Shown here: positions 1-8,753 of the stretch, piece after piece
Numbering within the stretch: the first letter of the stretch is position 1
Layout of the letters: each line of letters begins with the position of its first letter
DNA from: Faucicola sp032089155
GTDB taxonomy: Bacteria; Pseudomonadota; Gammaproteobacteria; Pseudomonadales; Moraxellaceae
DNA length: 64,000 nucleotides
Assembly (NCBI GenBank): GCA_032089155.1
Contig: DAMDEV010000001.1
Span: forward strand, 7,025-71,024
Direction of reading: 5' to 3'
Notes under the pieces: model-generated
Database searches by the model: none
What the model saw: the letters and a program-made list of their open reading frames with translations, nothing else
What the model was told of the DNA's origin: nothing
Program-made: the position numbers and the translations under genes

Positions 1-3000
1 CCAATTCTGCATAAGACAGTGGTAAGGCAGGCTGTCTGGTGCTGAGTTTTTGAATTCCCATTGTCAGTAACTTTTGATAGCCTAAATCCTTCTGGGTAAC
101 CAATTGACGCAAATTTAGCATCAGTACTTGACGTAACTTTTTTTCATCATCGTGAAAAACCGCTATTGGTGATAATTGGTTTGGCTCAATGGTAAAACGC
201 GGTTGTTTTTTTCTTGTTTTTAAATTTGCTATTATTTTTGCTCTAGCAATTAGATGTTGAGCAATACCATCATCAATGGAACTTTGCTGGATGATTTGGC
301 TAAAGTTTGCATCCAAATCTTGCTCGTAAATCACATCGGCTTTAGCAAGTAAAGTTAATACCTGATTGACGCTATATCGATGAAAAGCAAAGGTCAAAAA
401 GTTTTGATTCCCGCGATCGTCTTTTTCATCAAACATTGAACCCAACATGGGCAACGGTTGTTGCTCCCCTACTCGCTGCCAGCTATCTTTGATAGCTTTT
501 CGCTTGTCCAATATTAAACGATTGAGCAAAGGTTGCAGAGTTTTTAAATTCACACTATCACCCTCAAATTGATAGCCATTTTTGCACAGTTTACGCCTAT
601 CAAAACCTGTGATGTTTTTGAAAGTGGCTAAAGGAATTATAATATCTGCTTGCGTGATTTTATCTGTCGCCATCAACATAGCCGTATGAATATAATACTG
701 GAAAGTGCGTTGTGGGCTGATATGCCCAACAAAACTGGCTATCGCGTGCCACTTGTCTTGAGCATCATGGACACCTAATAATTCGCTATGCAGACGTTGT
801 CGCTGTTCATCTGTCTGCTGCGTTAATAATCTAGCGAGCGTTGGGGTGGCATTAAGTGATAATGCCAAATTGGTGGCGGTGCAATGTCGTAATCCGTGAA
901 GCGTAATTTCTTGCGTTGCCCCAATGTCTGCCAACACTTGCTCTAGCAGATTGTTGGGTAAAGAATCGCCAATGCCTTGCATGCTATCAGCAAAAACAAA
1001 AATTAACTGATTCAATTTATCGGGTTTGCTCAGCTTAAAAAAATCACTCACAAAATTGAGTTCATCTTGGGTCAAAACCGCAAAAATCGGCACCCGCCGA
1101 ATTGAACCCTCCGTTTTGATAGAGCGATGTTCATTGGGACGAATCAGCAACGAAGGATGCGGCGAAGATAGCAATTCAACATCCGAAAACTTTAGCCCAA
1201 GCAGTTCCTTTTTTCGCATACCTGTTCTGAAAGCGAGAATATAAAACACCCGAACCATCCTGCCATCAAGTCCTTGGGTATTCAGGGTCAATTGCTCTAA
1301 GAAAGCCAAATACTGGTGAACTGAGAGCAGTTGGGCTCTTACCTTTAGCTTACTCTCTGCTTGTTCGATAGTGACTTTTGTGAGCCCAAAATTTGTTTCA
1401 GCAAAGTTATGTAAGCTCTGTAATCGCCGAGCAGCATAGGTGATATCTTGGTTACCTAATATACTTTTTTTATAATCGAGCATTTCATCATACGTTTCAG
1501 TAAAGTCTTCATCCGTCCAACTATCAATAGGCTGAAAATTGGTAAAATAAATCCATTCATAGCCGATGGTGCTTAGGTATTGCAAAATCGACTGATAATT
1601 GGCCGATTGCCGCTTTACAAAATCAGCAATCCACGCGATCAAAATTCGTTCACTTAAACTGATGCCAACATGATGCAGTGATTGTAAGCGGTATAAAATA
1701 TATTCTTCTTTTGTTGGTTTTTTATTCAGTGTTTCGATAAACCGGGGACGATATTTTTTATCCATAACTTTATCGAAAATATTGTGAATATCTTTGACCA
1801 AGTCTGATCGTCTCACCTTTTCTTTATACCCTGCTTTTGTAGCATCAAGCGGCTTTGTGCTTTGAATATCAAGCTTGGCTAGTGTCATCAAATCGTAATT
1901 GGCATCCAATTTTTTTGACGCTGGATTAGCAGATAACAAGTTTTCAAAATCGGCCTTTATCAGTCCCGTGGTACGATGTCTTCCTTGCATAACACCCACC
2001 AAGGCTTGGTCAATATCAACGCCGTCAAGCATTTCCCAATGATAACAGGCATTTTTTAAGAGCCAACTAAGCGTGATTTTTTTAAGACCTAATTGATTGG
2101 TGATAGGCGTAAGACCTGTTAATAACAACTCATTGACATTAATGGCTTTAGGATATGTCTGACCACTTTGTTTATAACGATATAGCCAACACAGACTCAT
2201 CGCTTCAAGCATAATTTGCTGGGTGTTAAATAGCGTTTCATTCTCAAATTCATTACCGTAGTGTTTTGAAGGGTAACGTATGCTCAATAACAATCGATAA
2301 TCATCAAACACTAAGAAATCATCAATTTTTTGACAAGCTTTTAGCAAGCTAGTCAGCCAAGCTTGCAGCAGCGTGGCATCATTAATGCCGCCGTAGATAA
2401 TGCCACTAAAAATCAGCCAACTTAAGCTTTCTTCTATAGAAAAATCATCATGTGTCTGCCAATGGTGATGGACAGCTTTAATGATTTTGCGCAGCTGCTT
2501 GCCATTGGTGACATAACTATCATTATAGCTAAGGGGATTTTCCTTGGGCTCAACGTCAATCGGTGGCGATGGCACCCGATAATGATATTCTTCAATAATC
2601 TGGGTATTTTGATAAGTAATAAACTGGGTTAAATGGCGATGTGCCGACAGATAAGTTTTTTTATTATCATTGTAATACTGATTGATAAAGCCTTGCGCAG
2701 ACAGTAAGAATTGCTCAAAGCCTAATTTTGAGATAGGAATAGCGATACGCCATAAGCGGGTAAAATCTTTGCTAAACTGTTGATTAAGTGAATGATAGGT
2801 AGCAAAGCATGGATTAGGACAAGGATAAAAAATTTGTTTGGCAAAAAAACGATTGACGTATTTATCTGCCTTGGCCCATTTTCGATGTCCTGTGTTATCT
2901 TGCTGTTGTTGTCGCCATAGCGATGAGAGTTTGAGAAATAACACTGATTTTCTATGTTGCCGAATGGCAAAAAAGCTTAAAGCATTATTCGAGGCTTTAC

Positions 3001-3085
3001 TTGCTATCGCTTTACTAAAGGCTTTATCGTTATGACGGATGGGCGTAAAATCAGCAATAAATTGCTTGGGAAATTTTAAAATCAT
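1..3085 (-). CDS. Very large tyrosine recombinase (3' end beyond window)
   Basis: The frame is open from an ATG at 3085 to the window edge, giving at least 1028 codons, so the C-terminus is missing. The catalytic domain of the tyrosine recombinase (phage integrase) superfamily is recognisable: an Arg in AFRTGMRKKELLGL, a box II HGLRHCTAT, and FVGHISPQRTFQYYIH, which supplies the second His and the nucleophilic Tyr. About 45 residues lie between the HxxR and GH motifs, more than usual. A long N-terminal region (about 480 residues) and a C-terminal extension of over 300 residues have no recognised domain. It starts 6 bases after the stop of the preceding recombinase-like gene and is probably cotranscribed with it and with the 177-aa gene. 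The three-gene arrangement recalls Tn554-type or recombinase-in-trio elements, but these proteins are much larger. It probably mobilises the island. The fold is confident, the element family is not. Confidence 0.82.
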   Translation of the reverse strand, partial: MILKFPKQFIADFTPIRHNDKAFSKAIASKASNNALSFFAIRQHRKSVLFLKLSSLWRQQQQDNTGHRKWAKADKYVNRFFAKQIFYPCPNPCFATYHSLNQQFSKDFTRLWRIAIPISKLGFEQFLLSAQGFINQYYNDNKKTYLSAHRHLTQFITYQNTQIIEEYHYRVPSPPIDVEPKENPLSYNDSYVTNGKQLRKIIKAVHHHWQTHDDFSIEESLSWLIFSGIIYGGINDATLLQAWLTSLLKACQKIDDFLVFDDYRLLLSIRYPSKHYGNEFENETLFNTQQIMLEAMSLCWLYRYKQSGQTYPKAINVNELLLTGLTPITNQLGLKKITLSWLLKNACYHWEMLDGVDIDQALVGVMQGRHRTTGLIKADFENLLSANPASKKLDANYDLMTLAKLDIQSTKPLDATKAGYKEKVRRSDLVKDIHNIFDKVMDKKYRPRFIETLNKKPTKEEYILYRLQSLHHVGISLSERILIAWIADFVKRQSANYQSILQYLSTIGYEWIYFTNFQPIDSWTDEDFTETYDEMLDYKKSILGNQDITYAARRLQSLHNFAETNFGLTKVTIEQAESKLKVRAQLLSVHQYLAFLEQLTLNTQGLDGRMVRVFYILAFRTGMRKKELLGLKFSDVELLSSPHPSLLIRPNEHRSIKTEGSIRRVPIFAVLTQDELNFVSDFFKLSKPDKLNQLIFVFADSMQGIGDSLPNNLLEQVLADIGATQEITLHGLRHCTATNLALSLNATPTLARLLTQQTDEQRQRLHSELLGVHDAQDKWHAIASFVGHISPQRTFQYYIHTAMLMATDKITQADIIIPLATFKNITGFDRRKLCKNGYQFEGDSVNLKTLQPLLNRLILDKRKAIKDSWQRVGEQQPLPMLGSMFDEKDDRGNQNFLTFAFHRYSVNQVLTLLAKADVIYEQDLDANFSQIIQQSSIDDGIAQHLIARAKIIANLKTRKKQPRFTIEPNQLSPIAVFHDDEKKLRQVLMLNLRQLVTQKDLGYQKLLTMGIQKLSTRQPALPLSYAEL

Positions 3086-3091
3086 GGTAAG

Positions 3092-5677
3092 TTATTTTTC
3101 TTTTAATTGATGAAGTTGCTGTTCAAGAAAGTGAATACTGTTATCTAATGCCAAGTCTGTAGCGATATGTTCAAAGGTATGGCGAACATCATGGACTTGT
3201 TTTTTTGAGGTCGAAGAAAATTTACCAAGGGCTTCTTGTTGGTTTTTCTCATGCCCTATCACGGTGTTTATCAGATGTATCGGCACTTGCCGTTTTTCTA
3301 ATTGAGTGCGAACAAAATGCCGTGTCCAGTAAACATCAAGCTTAATAAAATCCTGTAAAAATGCATTCATATCGCCCCGTTTGATGGCGTGTAATTTATC
3401 AAATTTTTCGGAGAGTAAATTGAGCAAGGTAATATCGGCATCGTCAAACGTGACTCGATGTAATCTTGCTGTGATAGCAGGGTTATCAAGGGATTGGGTG
3501 CGTAAAATAGCAAGGATTTTTTGGTAGATGACCAAATGCTTAATTAGCGTGTCGCATAAAGGTATCAAGCGGTGATTTTGCACTTTCTTATTGGGTTTAT
3601 CTTTTACCATTATCCAGCCAACTTCCAAATCGATATCTCTCACCGCACCCAGTGCATTGTTAGGACGAATGCCTGTCAATACACAAAACACCAGCCAGAC
3701 ATAGCAGCTTAATCGATTAAATAGTGGCTCAAAATCATTGGTACTAGCAATCCAATTTTGTACTTCTTCAAGCAATGATTTCACGCTGTCTAACGTTAAT
3801 GCAAATGCTGAACCGACATTTGCATCGGTTCGCCGATTAGAATAGTCAAACACTAAATGATTCTGCGTATTAAGCTGCTGTAGTGCTTTAATGTAGTGTT
3901 TGACGATTTCACTGTTAGCATGACTGCTATAGTACATAGCGGGTGCGTCAGGGGCAGGCATACGGCAAACTAGTTCGGCAATATGTCCATGACTACCAGC
4001 CAAATACCTTGTCAATAGGGTCGCCAGTGCCATCTCAATGCGGTTAATGGATAAGTACGGCAGTTCGAGTGATTCCCGTAACACCTTTAAATAGTCAGCA
4101 ATTTCATTAATTTTGTTTTGGCTAATATCCGCTTCGATATTTGGCAAGTTGTCAGAATTGGCTAAATGATGTATCAATGCGACAGGCAATGGCAAACTGA
4201 CTTTATCGCTATTATTTTCAAAAACTAAATGGGACTGTTCAATTTTTCTGGGCGTAATACCCAGATGGTAACTAAGTGTCACTTGGGTTTTCTGGATGGT
4301 AAATAATGAACTGGTGGCTATAAATAATGGCTGGATCAACGTTTTAATAGGCATTGCCGTAATAAAACTCAGTAATAACAATTTAGCGGCATTTTTATGA
4401 GCCACTGATAAATCTCTCGCTTGATTAACTAACGCATCAAAAGCCAGGCGGTTAAACAAGACTTGATAGCCCCACTGCGATAAAGCATGTGTGTCCGTAT
4501 TAAAACGAAAATCTCGCCGAGAAATATACAGTTGCTGTAAGGTCAACTCAACCGATTGCAGTGGCGGATTATGAGCAATACTGGCACTAGGACGATCTTG
4601 ATAAGTTAAAAACTGCTGAGCATTTTCGACAGCTTCTTCAAATGTAGTATTGGTTTGGGCATTACTGTCAATGTTAGGTAGTAAAAATTGTGTCTGTATA
4701 TCAGGGGTAGTGTTTTCTAAATCTCGGTCAAATGGTGGCTTATCCCAACGATAATCATAGCTCAAAGGTAGTTGAAAAATAGGTTCTACGACTACTTGAG
4801 CAGATTGTGACGGCGTGCTGTTTCTATCTCTGAGTGCTTGAAATTCTTTGATGGCTTGCTGCTGATTTTGCTCATGTTGCTCATCATCACGCTCAATTTT
4901 AGCTCTCTGCCGTTTACCCTTATAAAAGCTTAATTGAATGGCTTTGGCAATGTAATGCAATTGACGAGAACGTTTTTCTCCAACTTTAGCATCATTGAGA
5001 ATTAACATTTGATGAAGATAGTTATCAGCTGTTTGCTTTAGTCGTGAAGTGAATTTCTCAATGGCGGAGCTTGTATTCTCAAAGTCAATTTTATCCAGAG
5101 GTTCGGATTGTAGTACCTGCCAAATCCACTGATAATTCGGTGAGTTGGAGAAAATCGCCAATTTGATACGCAAAATAATGGTTCTATAATAACTCTTCAA
5201 ACCTACGATTTTGAGCCGAACAGCAATAAGCAAAATCAGTAGCAACCATTGTTTTTTTAGCTGATTTTTTTTGGTTGTTTCTCCCAATCTCAAATAGTGC
5301 AGCAAAACTATCAGTTGTAATAAAGGCGGATAAGCATCTAATTGTTTCTTTTGAAAGCCTTCAAAGGTTGACTGAAACACAGGCAACTCTGATAGTAATG
5401 GCTCATCAATAAGCTTTGATAGATCAATGTGTTCAATGGTGACATAGTTGTTTAGCTCAATAACCAATTTAACCAAACTAGACTGCAAATTAGCAAGGAT
5501 ATCGTCATCTGGAAAATGATTACTTTTATTAATTGATTTTTCTTCGCTAAACAGCATTTCAATTGCTGTGATGATTTGGTCAGCCTTGATAGCTATCAAA
5601 CCGTCTTGGTTTTCGATAGCATTGTTGGGGTTAGCTCCGATGCCAACTGAGGTTGTGATATCATCATTATTTGGCAT
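3092..5677 (-). CDS. Large tyrosine-recombinase-like protein apparently lacking the catalytic tyrosine
   Basis: About 861 aa from ATG 5677, which overlaps the end of the upstream 177-aa gene by 11 bases. A TTG at 5710 in the same frame is less likely. The C-terminal quarter carries integrase motifs: VLTGIRPNNALGAV (box I Arg), a beta-strand with KPNKK and RLIPL, then WTRHFVRTQL (box II) and INTVIGHEKNQ. After the GH motif the usual Tyr position reads GKFSSTS, and no tyrosine follows in the last 50 or so residues. It may therefore be a non-catalytic partner of the recombinase encoded downstream, or use another residue. The N-terminal 600 residues match no domain known to me. It is the middle gene of a compact minus-strand trio. 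Confidence 0.75.
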   Translation of the reverse strand: MPNNDDITTSVGIGANPNNAIENQDGLIAIKADQIITAIEMLFSEEKSINKSNHFPDDDILANLQSSLVKLVIELNNYVTIEHIDLSKLIDEPLLSELPVFQSTFEGFQKKQLDAYPPLLQLIVLLHYLRLGETTKKNQLKKQWLLLILLIAVRLKIVGLKSYYRTIILRIKLAIFSNSPNYQWIWQVLQSEPLDKIDFENTSSAIEKFTSRLKQTADNYLHQMLILNDAKVGEKRSRQLHYIAKAIQLSFYKGKRQRAKIERDDEQHEQNQQQAIKEFQALRDRNSTPSQSAQVVVEPIFQLPLSYDYRWDKPPFDRDLENTTPDIQTQFLLPNIDSNAQTNTTFEEAVENAQQFLTYQDRPSASIAHNPPLQSVELTLQQLYISRRDFRFNTDTHALSQWGYQVLFNRLAFDALVNQARDLSVAHKNAAKLLLLSFITAMPIKTLIQPLFIATSSLFTIQKTQVTLSYHLGITPRKIEQSHLVFENNSDKVSLPLPVALIHHLANSDNLPNIEADISQNKINEIADYLKVLRESLELPYLSINRIEMALATLLTRYLAGSHGHIAELVCRMPAPDAPAMYYSSHANSEIVKHYIKALQQLNTQNHLVFDYSNRRTDANVGSAFALTLDSVKSLLEEVQNWIASTNDFEPLFNRLSCYVWLVFCVLTGIRPNNALGAVRDIDLEVGWIMVKDKPNKKVQNHRLIPLCDTLIKHLVIYQKILAILRTQSLDNPAITARLHRVTFDDADITLLNLLSEKFDKLHAIKRGDMNAFLQDFIKLDVYWTRHFVRTQLEKRQVPIHLINTVIGHEKNQQEALGKFSSTSKKQVHDVRHTFEHIATDLALDNSIHFLEQQLHQLKEK

Positions 5678-6200
5678 CACTTTTTCCCTTGCCGTTATAA
5701 GCGGTGGCAATTGACATACCTAACAGCGGATAAAATTTGTTTTGGGTAAGCTTAGGATGATCAACAATTGATTGCCACTGTTCTTTGGTTAATAGAGATG
5801 CAACCTGCCGTCTAAGTCGTTCAAGTTCATCATCAACATTGAGCAATTTTTTCTGCCGAGCGATAAGTTCGATGGTTTCAAAAAAGATCACCCCTGCATC
5901 TAGCTGCTCATCATCAAAAGTTAAAACAGTTAATGGACGAACCAACTGCGAGCTAGCAAAGTAATTGTTCAAAATAGCGAATAAGACAGGAAGGTTATTT
6001 AAAAAAGTGTTTTGATTAGCCGATTTTTGCAGGAATATTGGCTTCTGGATGGCTCGATTGATTTCCACCTCCAATTGCAAGTCATCCATTTTTTGAAAAA
6101 TTTGACATTGAATGTCATACCATTCTTTTAGTTCTTCGGCGTGATTTGACGGGAATTTTTGAAAATAAATCAGTGTTGGATTGGATAGTTTAATACTCAT
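5667..6200 (-). CDS. Unknown 177-aa protein, first gene of the recombinase trio
   Basis: I do not recognise a domain. The protein is mostly helical by eye, with a hydrophobic stretch (FLNNLPVLFAILNNYF) around residue 70 that is too polar to be a clear membrane span, and a charged helix DDELERLRRQVASLL near residue 125. It has no signal peptide. Its stop overlaps the start of the next recombinase-like gene by 11 bases, indicating translational coupling. By position it could be the small accessory protein that accompanies paired recombinases, as TnpC does in Tn554, but no sequence similarity can be shown here. The Shine-Dalgarno in front of ATG 6200 is weak. Confidence 0.6.
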   Translation of the reverse strand: MSIKLSNPTLIYFQKFPSNHAEELKEWYDIQCQIFQKMDDLQLEVEINRAIQKPIFLQKSANQNTFLNNLPVLFAILNNYFASSQLVRPLTVLTFDDEQLDAGVIFFETIELIARQKKLLNVDDELERLRRQVASLLTKEQWQSIVDHPKLTQNKFYPLLGMSIATAYNGKGKSDAK

Positions 6201-6420
6201 GACTTTGCTAGATTTAAAAGTTTTAAAGGAATTTTTTAGCTAATTCTAACAAAGTGTAAGATTTTGAGAATAAGTGGGTGTATTGTCTGCGACATCTTAT
6301 GTCGTTTTATTTTTCACTACTTTTTCGATACGCCACACTAAAAATCATTATTTGAAAAAGTAGACTTCGTTTGGAGCACTTATGAAAGTTAGAACACTAA
6401 CTTAATTTTTAAACAAACAA
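6201..6420. other. Intergenic leader upstream of the recombinase trio
   Basis: AT-rich non-coding stretch in front of the minus-strand trio. It holds a tight hairpin (cgacat 6290-6295 / atgtcg 6299-6304, 3-base loop, then a T-rich run on the plus strand) and a long spaced inverted repeat (see the repeat at 6317-6363). The minus-strand promoter of the trio is expected here, but I cannot place its -35 and -10 boxes with confidence. Confidence 0.5.
6317..6363. repeat. 10-bp perfect inverted repeat upstream of the recombinase trio
   Basis: The arm ctactttttc (6317-6326) is repeated in inverse orientation as gaaaaagtag (6354-6363), with 27 bases between. The position, about 120 bases upstream of the first recombinase-trio gene, would suit a recombinase binding site or an operator. 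The arms are AT-rich, so chance is possible. Confidence 0.5.
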
Positions 6421-6450
6421 AAAAATACCGCCAAACTAGACGGTATTTTT
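6421..6450 (-). terminator. Rho-independent terminator of the integrase operon
   Basis: Perfect 10-bp stem aaaaataccg / cggtattttt with a 10-base loop. It reads as a terminator on the minus strand just after the 124-aa gene that ends at 6462. The A/T arms make it bidirectional. Confidence 0.8.
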
Positions 6451-6461
6451 GTAGAGCATAT

Positions 6462-6836
6462 TTAAAATGGACAATCATCATCTTCTATATTTACTAAAAA
6501 ACTGTGTAAATTAATCACCCCTTTTTGCTTAAATATTTTGCAGTCATCACATTGCCAGCTCATAAAATCGTCTTGCTTTGGCAATTTACAAGGATTATTT
6601 AACTCATACATTTTCCCGCATGTATCACAGCGGATATAAGAATCGTAGGCTTTTACCATTGATAGTCTCGTAATAAGCTCTTCAGAAGTGACATCATAAT
6701 GCCGGCATATATGTTTAATATGCCATTCAAGCGAAAATGGAGGTTGGTTTGGATAATTAAAAGGTTGCCAATAATCCTGGCACATTTTCAATGAATAGCC
6801 ATTTAGCATATTATTTGTCAATAATCGTACACGCAT
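6462..6836 (-). CDS. Unknown 124-aa protein with zinc-ribbon-like cysteines
   Basis: I do not recognise the family. Two CxxC pairs (CDTC near residue 74 and CDDC near residue 96) are spaced like a small zinc ribbon, and a third region carries CRHYDVTSEELITRL, which resembles a short helix-turn-helix segment. The acidic tail ends EDDDCPF. It is the last gene of a minus-strand run (alpA-like, integrase, 100-aa gene, this gene), one base from its upstream neighbour, and is followed directly by a hairpin terminator. It is probably cargo or an accessory gene of the integrating element, perhaps a DNA- or RNA-binding protein. That role is inference. Confidence 0.6.
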   Translation of the reverse strand: MRVRLLTNNMLNGYSLKMCQDYWQPFNYPNQPPFSLEWHIKHICRHYDVTSEELITRLSMVKAYDSYIRCDTCGKMYELNNPCKLPKQDDFMSWQCDDCKIFKQKGVINLHSFLVNIEDDDCPF

Positions 6837-6837
6837 T

Positions 6838-7140
6838 TTAATGCACCTCTTCTATAAACTCTGAAAAATTGGCGTAAAATAGTCGACGAAGCTGACGATA
6901 TCTTTCAAAATCCGTTTCATCACTATCAATTAATGGCAACTGTTGCTGTACCCAAACCATTAGCGCTTTATGTGATTTGTATTTTTGTTCATTGAGCCAT
7001 TCAGACAGCTTATCGTCATTAGCAATACCATACTCAGTAATCAACTTTCTTGCCAAATCACAGGCAGTTTGGCTGACAAAATTCAAATTATTATGCGGTT
7101 TAATGGTTTGACGCAATTTTTCATAATCAATAACCAACAC
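6838..7140 (-). CDS. Unknown 100-aa protein downstream of integrase
   Basis: I recognise no family. It is soluble and helical, with a basic patch (FERYRQLRRLFY) near the C-terminus and no signal peptide or membrane segment. Its start lies two bases after the integrase stop, and its stop lies one base before the next gene, so it is cotranscribed and probably translationally coupled with both. Tight packing after an integrase gene points to an accessory gene of the mobile element. Confidence 0.6.
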   Translation of the reverse strand: MLVIDYEKLRQTIKPHNNLNFVSQTACDLARKLITEYGIANDDKLSEWLNEQKYKSHKALMVWVQQQLPLIDSDETDFERYRQLRRLFYANFSEFIEEVH

Positions 7141-7142
7141 GA

Positions 7143-8332
7143 CTACTCTCCTTGCTCTTTATTTTGACTACTTGCGATTAAAGCTTCAAAGGCACTGCCA
7201 TCACGGCGTGTCATATTCGGTACATAGCGGCTATAAACCTTAAACAACATGGTAGTATTGGCGTGACCCATCTGCCTTGCGATCCATTCTGGCGCCTCCC
7301 CTGCCGCAAGCCATAGCGTTGCAGCCGTATGGCGGGTTTGGTAGGCATTACGGGCTTTTAACCCTAACAGTCGAAGCGTGGGATGCCACACTTTACGATT
7401 GACATTGTGATAATCGAGTGGCTCTCCTTCTCGATTGCAAAACACGAATTTTGAGCGACCATGGGTGACTTTGTACTGCGCTTGTAGCGCTTCATAAACC
7501 CACGGTGACATGGCGATATCGCGATTGGATTCTTGGGTTTTGGGCTTACCCATTACGCCTTTAACATACGCTTGGCGAACCCGGATTTNNNNNNNNNNCG
7601 GTCAAAATCCACATGCTCCCACGTTAGTCCATCAATTTCGCTGGTTCGCATGCCGGTGAAAAACCTTACGGTGTAATAGTTTTTATAGTCTTTACGCACG
7701 CCATTGATAAATTTCCAAACCTCTTCAATGGTGAATGGCTCAATATCAGGCTTATCAAGTTTTAAAACCTTGATATCCTCATAAGGATTTTCAAATTTAT
7801 AGCGTTTTGCCGCTTCTTGCAGTATCATACGCAAAGTTGTCATTATCGAATTAATTCTGGCTGCTGACAGATGCTTGTTAGCTGTTCCGTAGGTCACTTT
7901 GGCGAGGGATGTACGGAACGCTAACACATTTGCCCTTGTGATAGCGATAACACTGCGTTTGCCAAAATGTGGCACCAGATACTTATCCAAAATATCTTTG
8001 ATTTTGCCGATGTAGCTTGCTCGCCATTCAATTTGCTTTTCTTCAAACCAAGTTTCAGCAAAGTCTTTAAATATGGGTGTGTCAGATTGAAAACTTTGCA
8101 CACGCTCTTTGACTGCCATCAGTTCAATGCCTTTCTCACTTTTTGGGAAGTATTTGAGATAATCAAATAGTCCAAGGGTGATTTCTGCTTCCATTTTTTG
8201 GATGATTTTTTCGAGCTTTTTGCGGTTAGCGGGTGTGTCAATTAGATTAGTTGTCTCTCGACATCGCTGTCCCATAAACCGAAAATCCACCATTAAGAAA
8301 TTACTGCCCTTGCGAGTACGGATACTTGCCAT
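7143..8332 (-). CDS. Phage-type tyrosine integrase, interrupted by an assembly gap
   Basis: Site-specific recombinase that would integrate and excise the element. The N-terminal part has an Arm-type DNA-binding region (SIRTRKGSNFLMVDFRFMGQRCRE) and a core-binding domain (about residues 80-190). The catalytic domain begins with VRFFTGMRTSEIDGLTWEHVDFD (box I Arg) and resumes after ten Ns with IRVRQAYVKG, KPKTQES (catalytic Lys region), YQTRHTAATLWL (box II), QMGHANTTMLFKVYSRY (His and Tyr). Read literally, the ten Ns put the two halves out of frame, leaving a 259-aa and a 136-aa piece. A true gap of 8 or 11 bases would restore one protein of about 395 aa, normal for the family. I treat it as one gene with an unresolved gap rather than a pseudogene. 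It is preceded by an AlpA-like gene, as in many integrating elements. Confidence 0.82.
7589..7598. other. Run of ten N: assembly gap
   Basis: Ten undetermined bases inside the integrase gene. The coding frame on the left resumes the family consensus only if the true length is 2 modulo 3, so ten is probably a placeholder and the contigs on either side may have been joined by scaffolding. Confidence 0.97.
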
Positions 8333-8343
8333 AACTTGCCCTC

Positions 8344-8559
8344 CTATTGTAATGTCATGCCATTAATGGTACTTAACAACGACTTACGCATATCTTTTTC
8401 GATTTGCTCCCAGACGTATAGAATTTTGCGACCGCCAAATGGACGAATGTAGTGAATACCTTCGATTAACACGCTGTCTTTTAGGCAGTTGCGGATTGTT
8501 GCTTTGTCGTATTTGATGCGGTCTGCTAATTCCTCAGTGGTTAAATAAGTGTTGTTCAT
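8344..8559 (-). CDS. AlpA/excisionase-type DNA-binding protein
   Basis: A 71-aa protein with an N-terminal winged helix-turn-helix typical of excisionase and AlpA-like proteins: YLTTEELADRIKYDKATIRN followed by a wing RPFGGRKILYVWEQIEKDM. Such proteins direct excision by bending DNA at the attachment site, or activate the integrase gene. It lies 11 bases upstream of the integrase on the same strand and is probably the first gene of that operon. It is divergent from the XRE regulator, with the shared promoter region at 8560-8753. The family assignment is good. Whether it is an excision factor or a regulator is inferred from position. Confidence 0.75.
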   Translation of the reverse strand: MNNTYLTTEELADRIKYDKATIRNCLKDSVLIEGIHYIRPFGGRKILYVWEQIEKDMRKSLLSTINGMTLQ

Positions 8560-8658
8560 GGTTTTACCTCTTTTAGATTATTAAATACTTATTAGTCATG
8601 ATAAAATAAAGCTATCAATGAATAATAAGCCTGCTTTAGATTAAAGATAAATTATTAT

Positions 8659-8747
8659 TTACCTGCTTTAAGGTAATTTTTACCTTGTAAGCATAATATA
8701 ATATTAATTTACCTTAAAGTAAAGCATTTTTACTCGAAAGAAGGTAA
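8659..8747. promoter_or_regulatory. Cluster of TTACCTT/AAGGTAA boxes in the divergent alpA-xre promoter
   Basis: Within 90 bases the motif TTACCT(T) or its inverse (A)AGGTAA occurs at 8659-8664 with 8671-8676 (a 6-bp dyad, 6-base spacer), 8680-8686, 8709-8715 (in the near-dyad ttacctt-aaagtaa) and 8741-8747. The last copy overlaps the ribosome-binding region of the xre gene. Repeated half-sites flanking a small XRE regulator are typical of autoregulatory operators, so this is the probable switch between xre and the alpA-int operon. The copies are seen directly. The binding is inferred. Confidence 0.6.
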
Positions 8748-8753
8748 TTTTTT

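Noticed and set aside
7553..8332. A 259-aa integrase ending KSGFAKRMLKA as a complete gene
   Set aside because: The end is an artefact of reading through ten Ns in the wrong frame. The neighbouring frame continues the integrase consensus.
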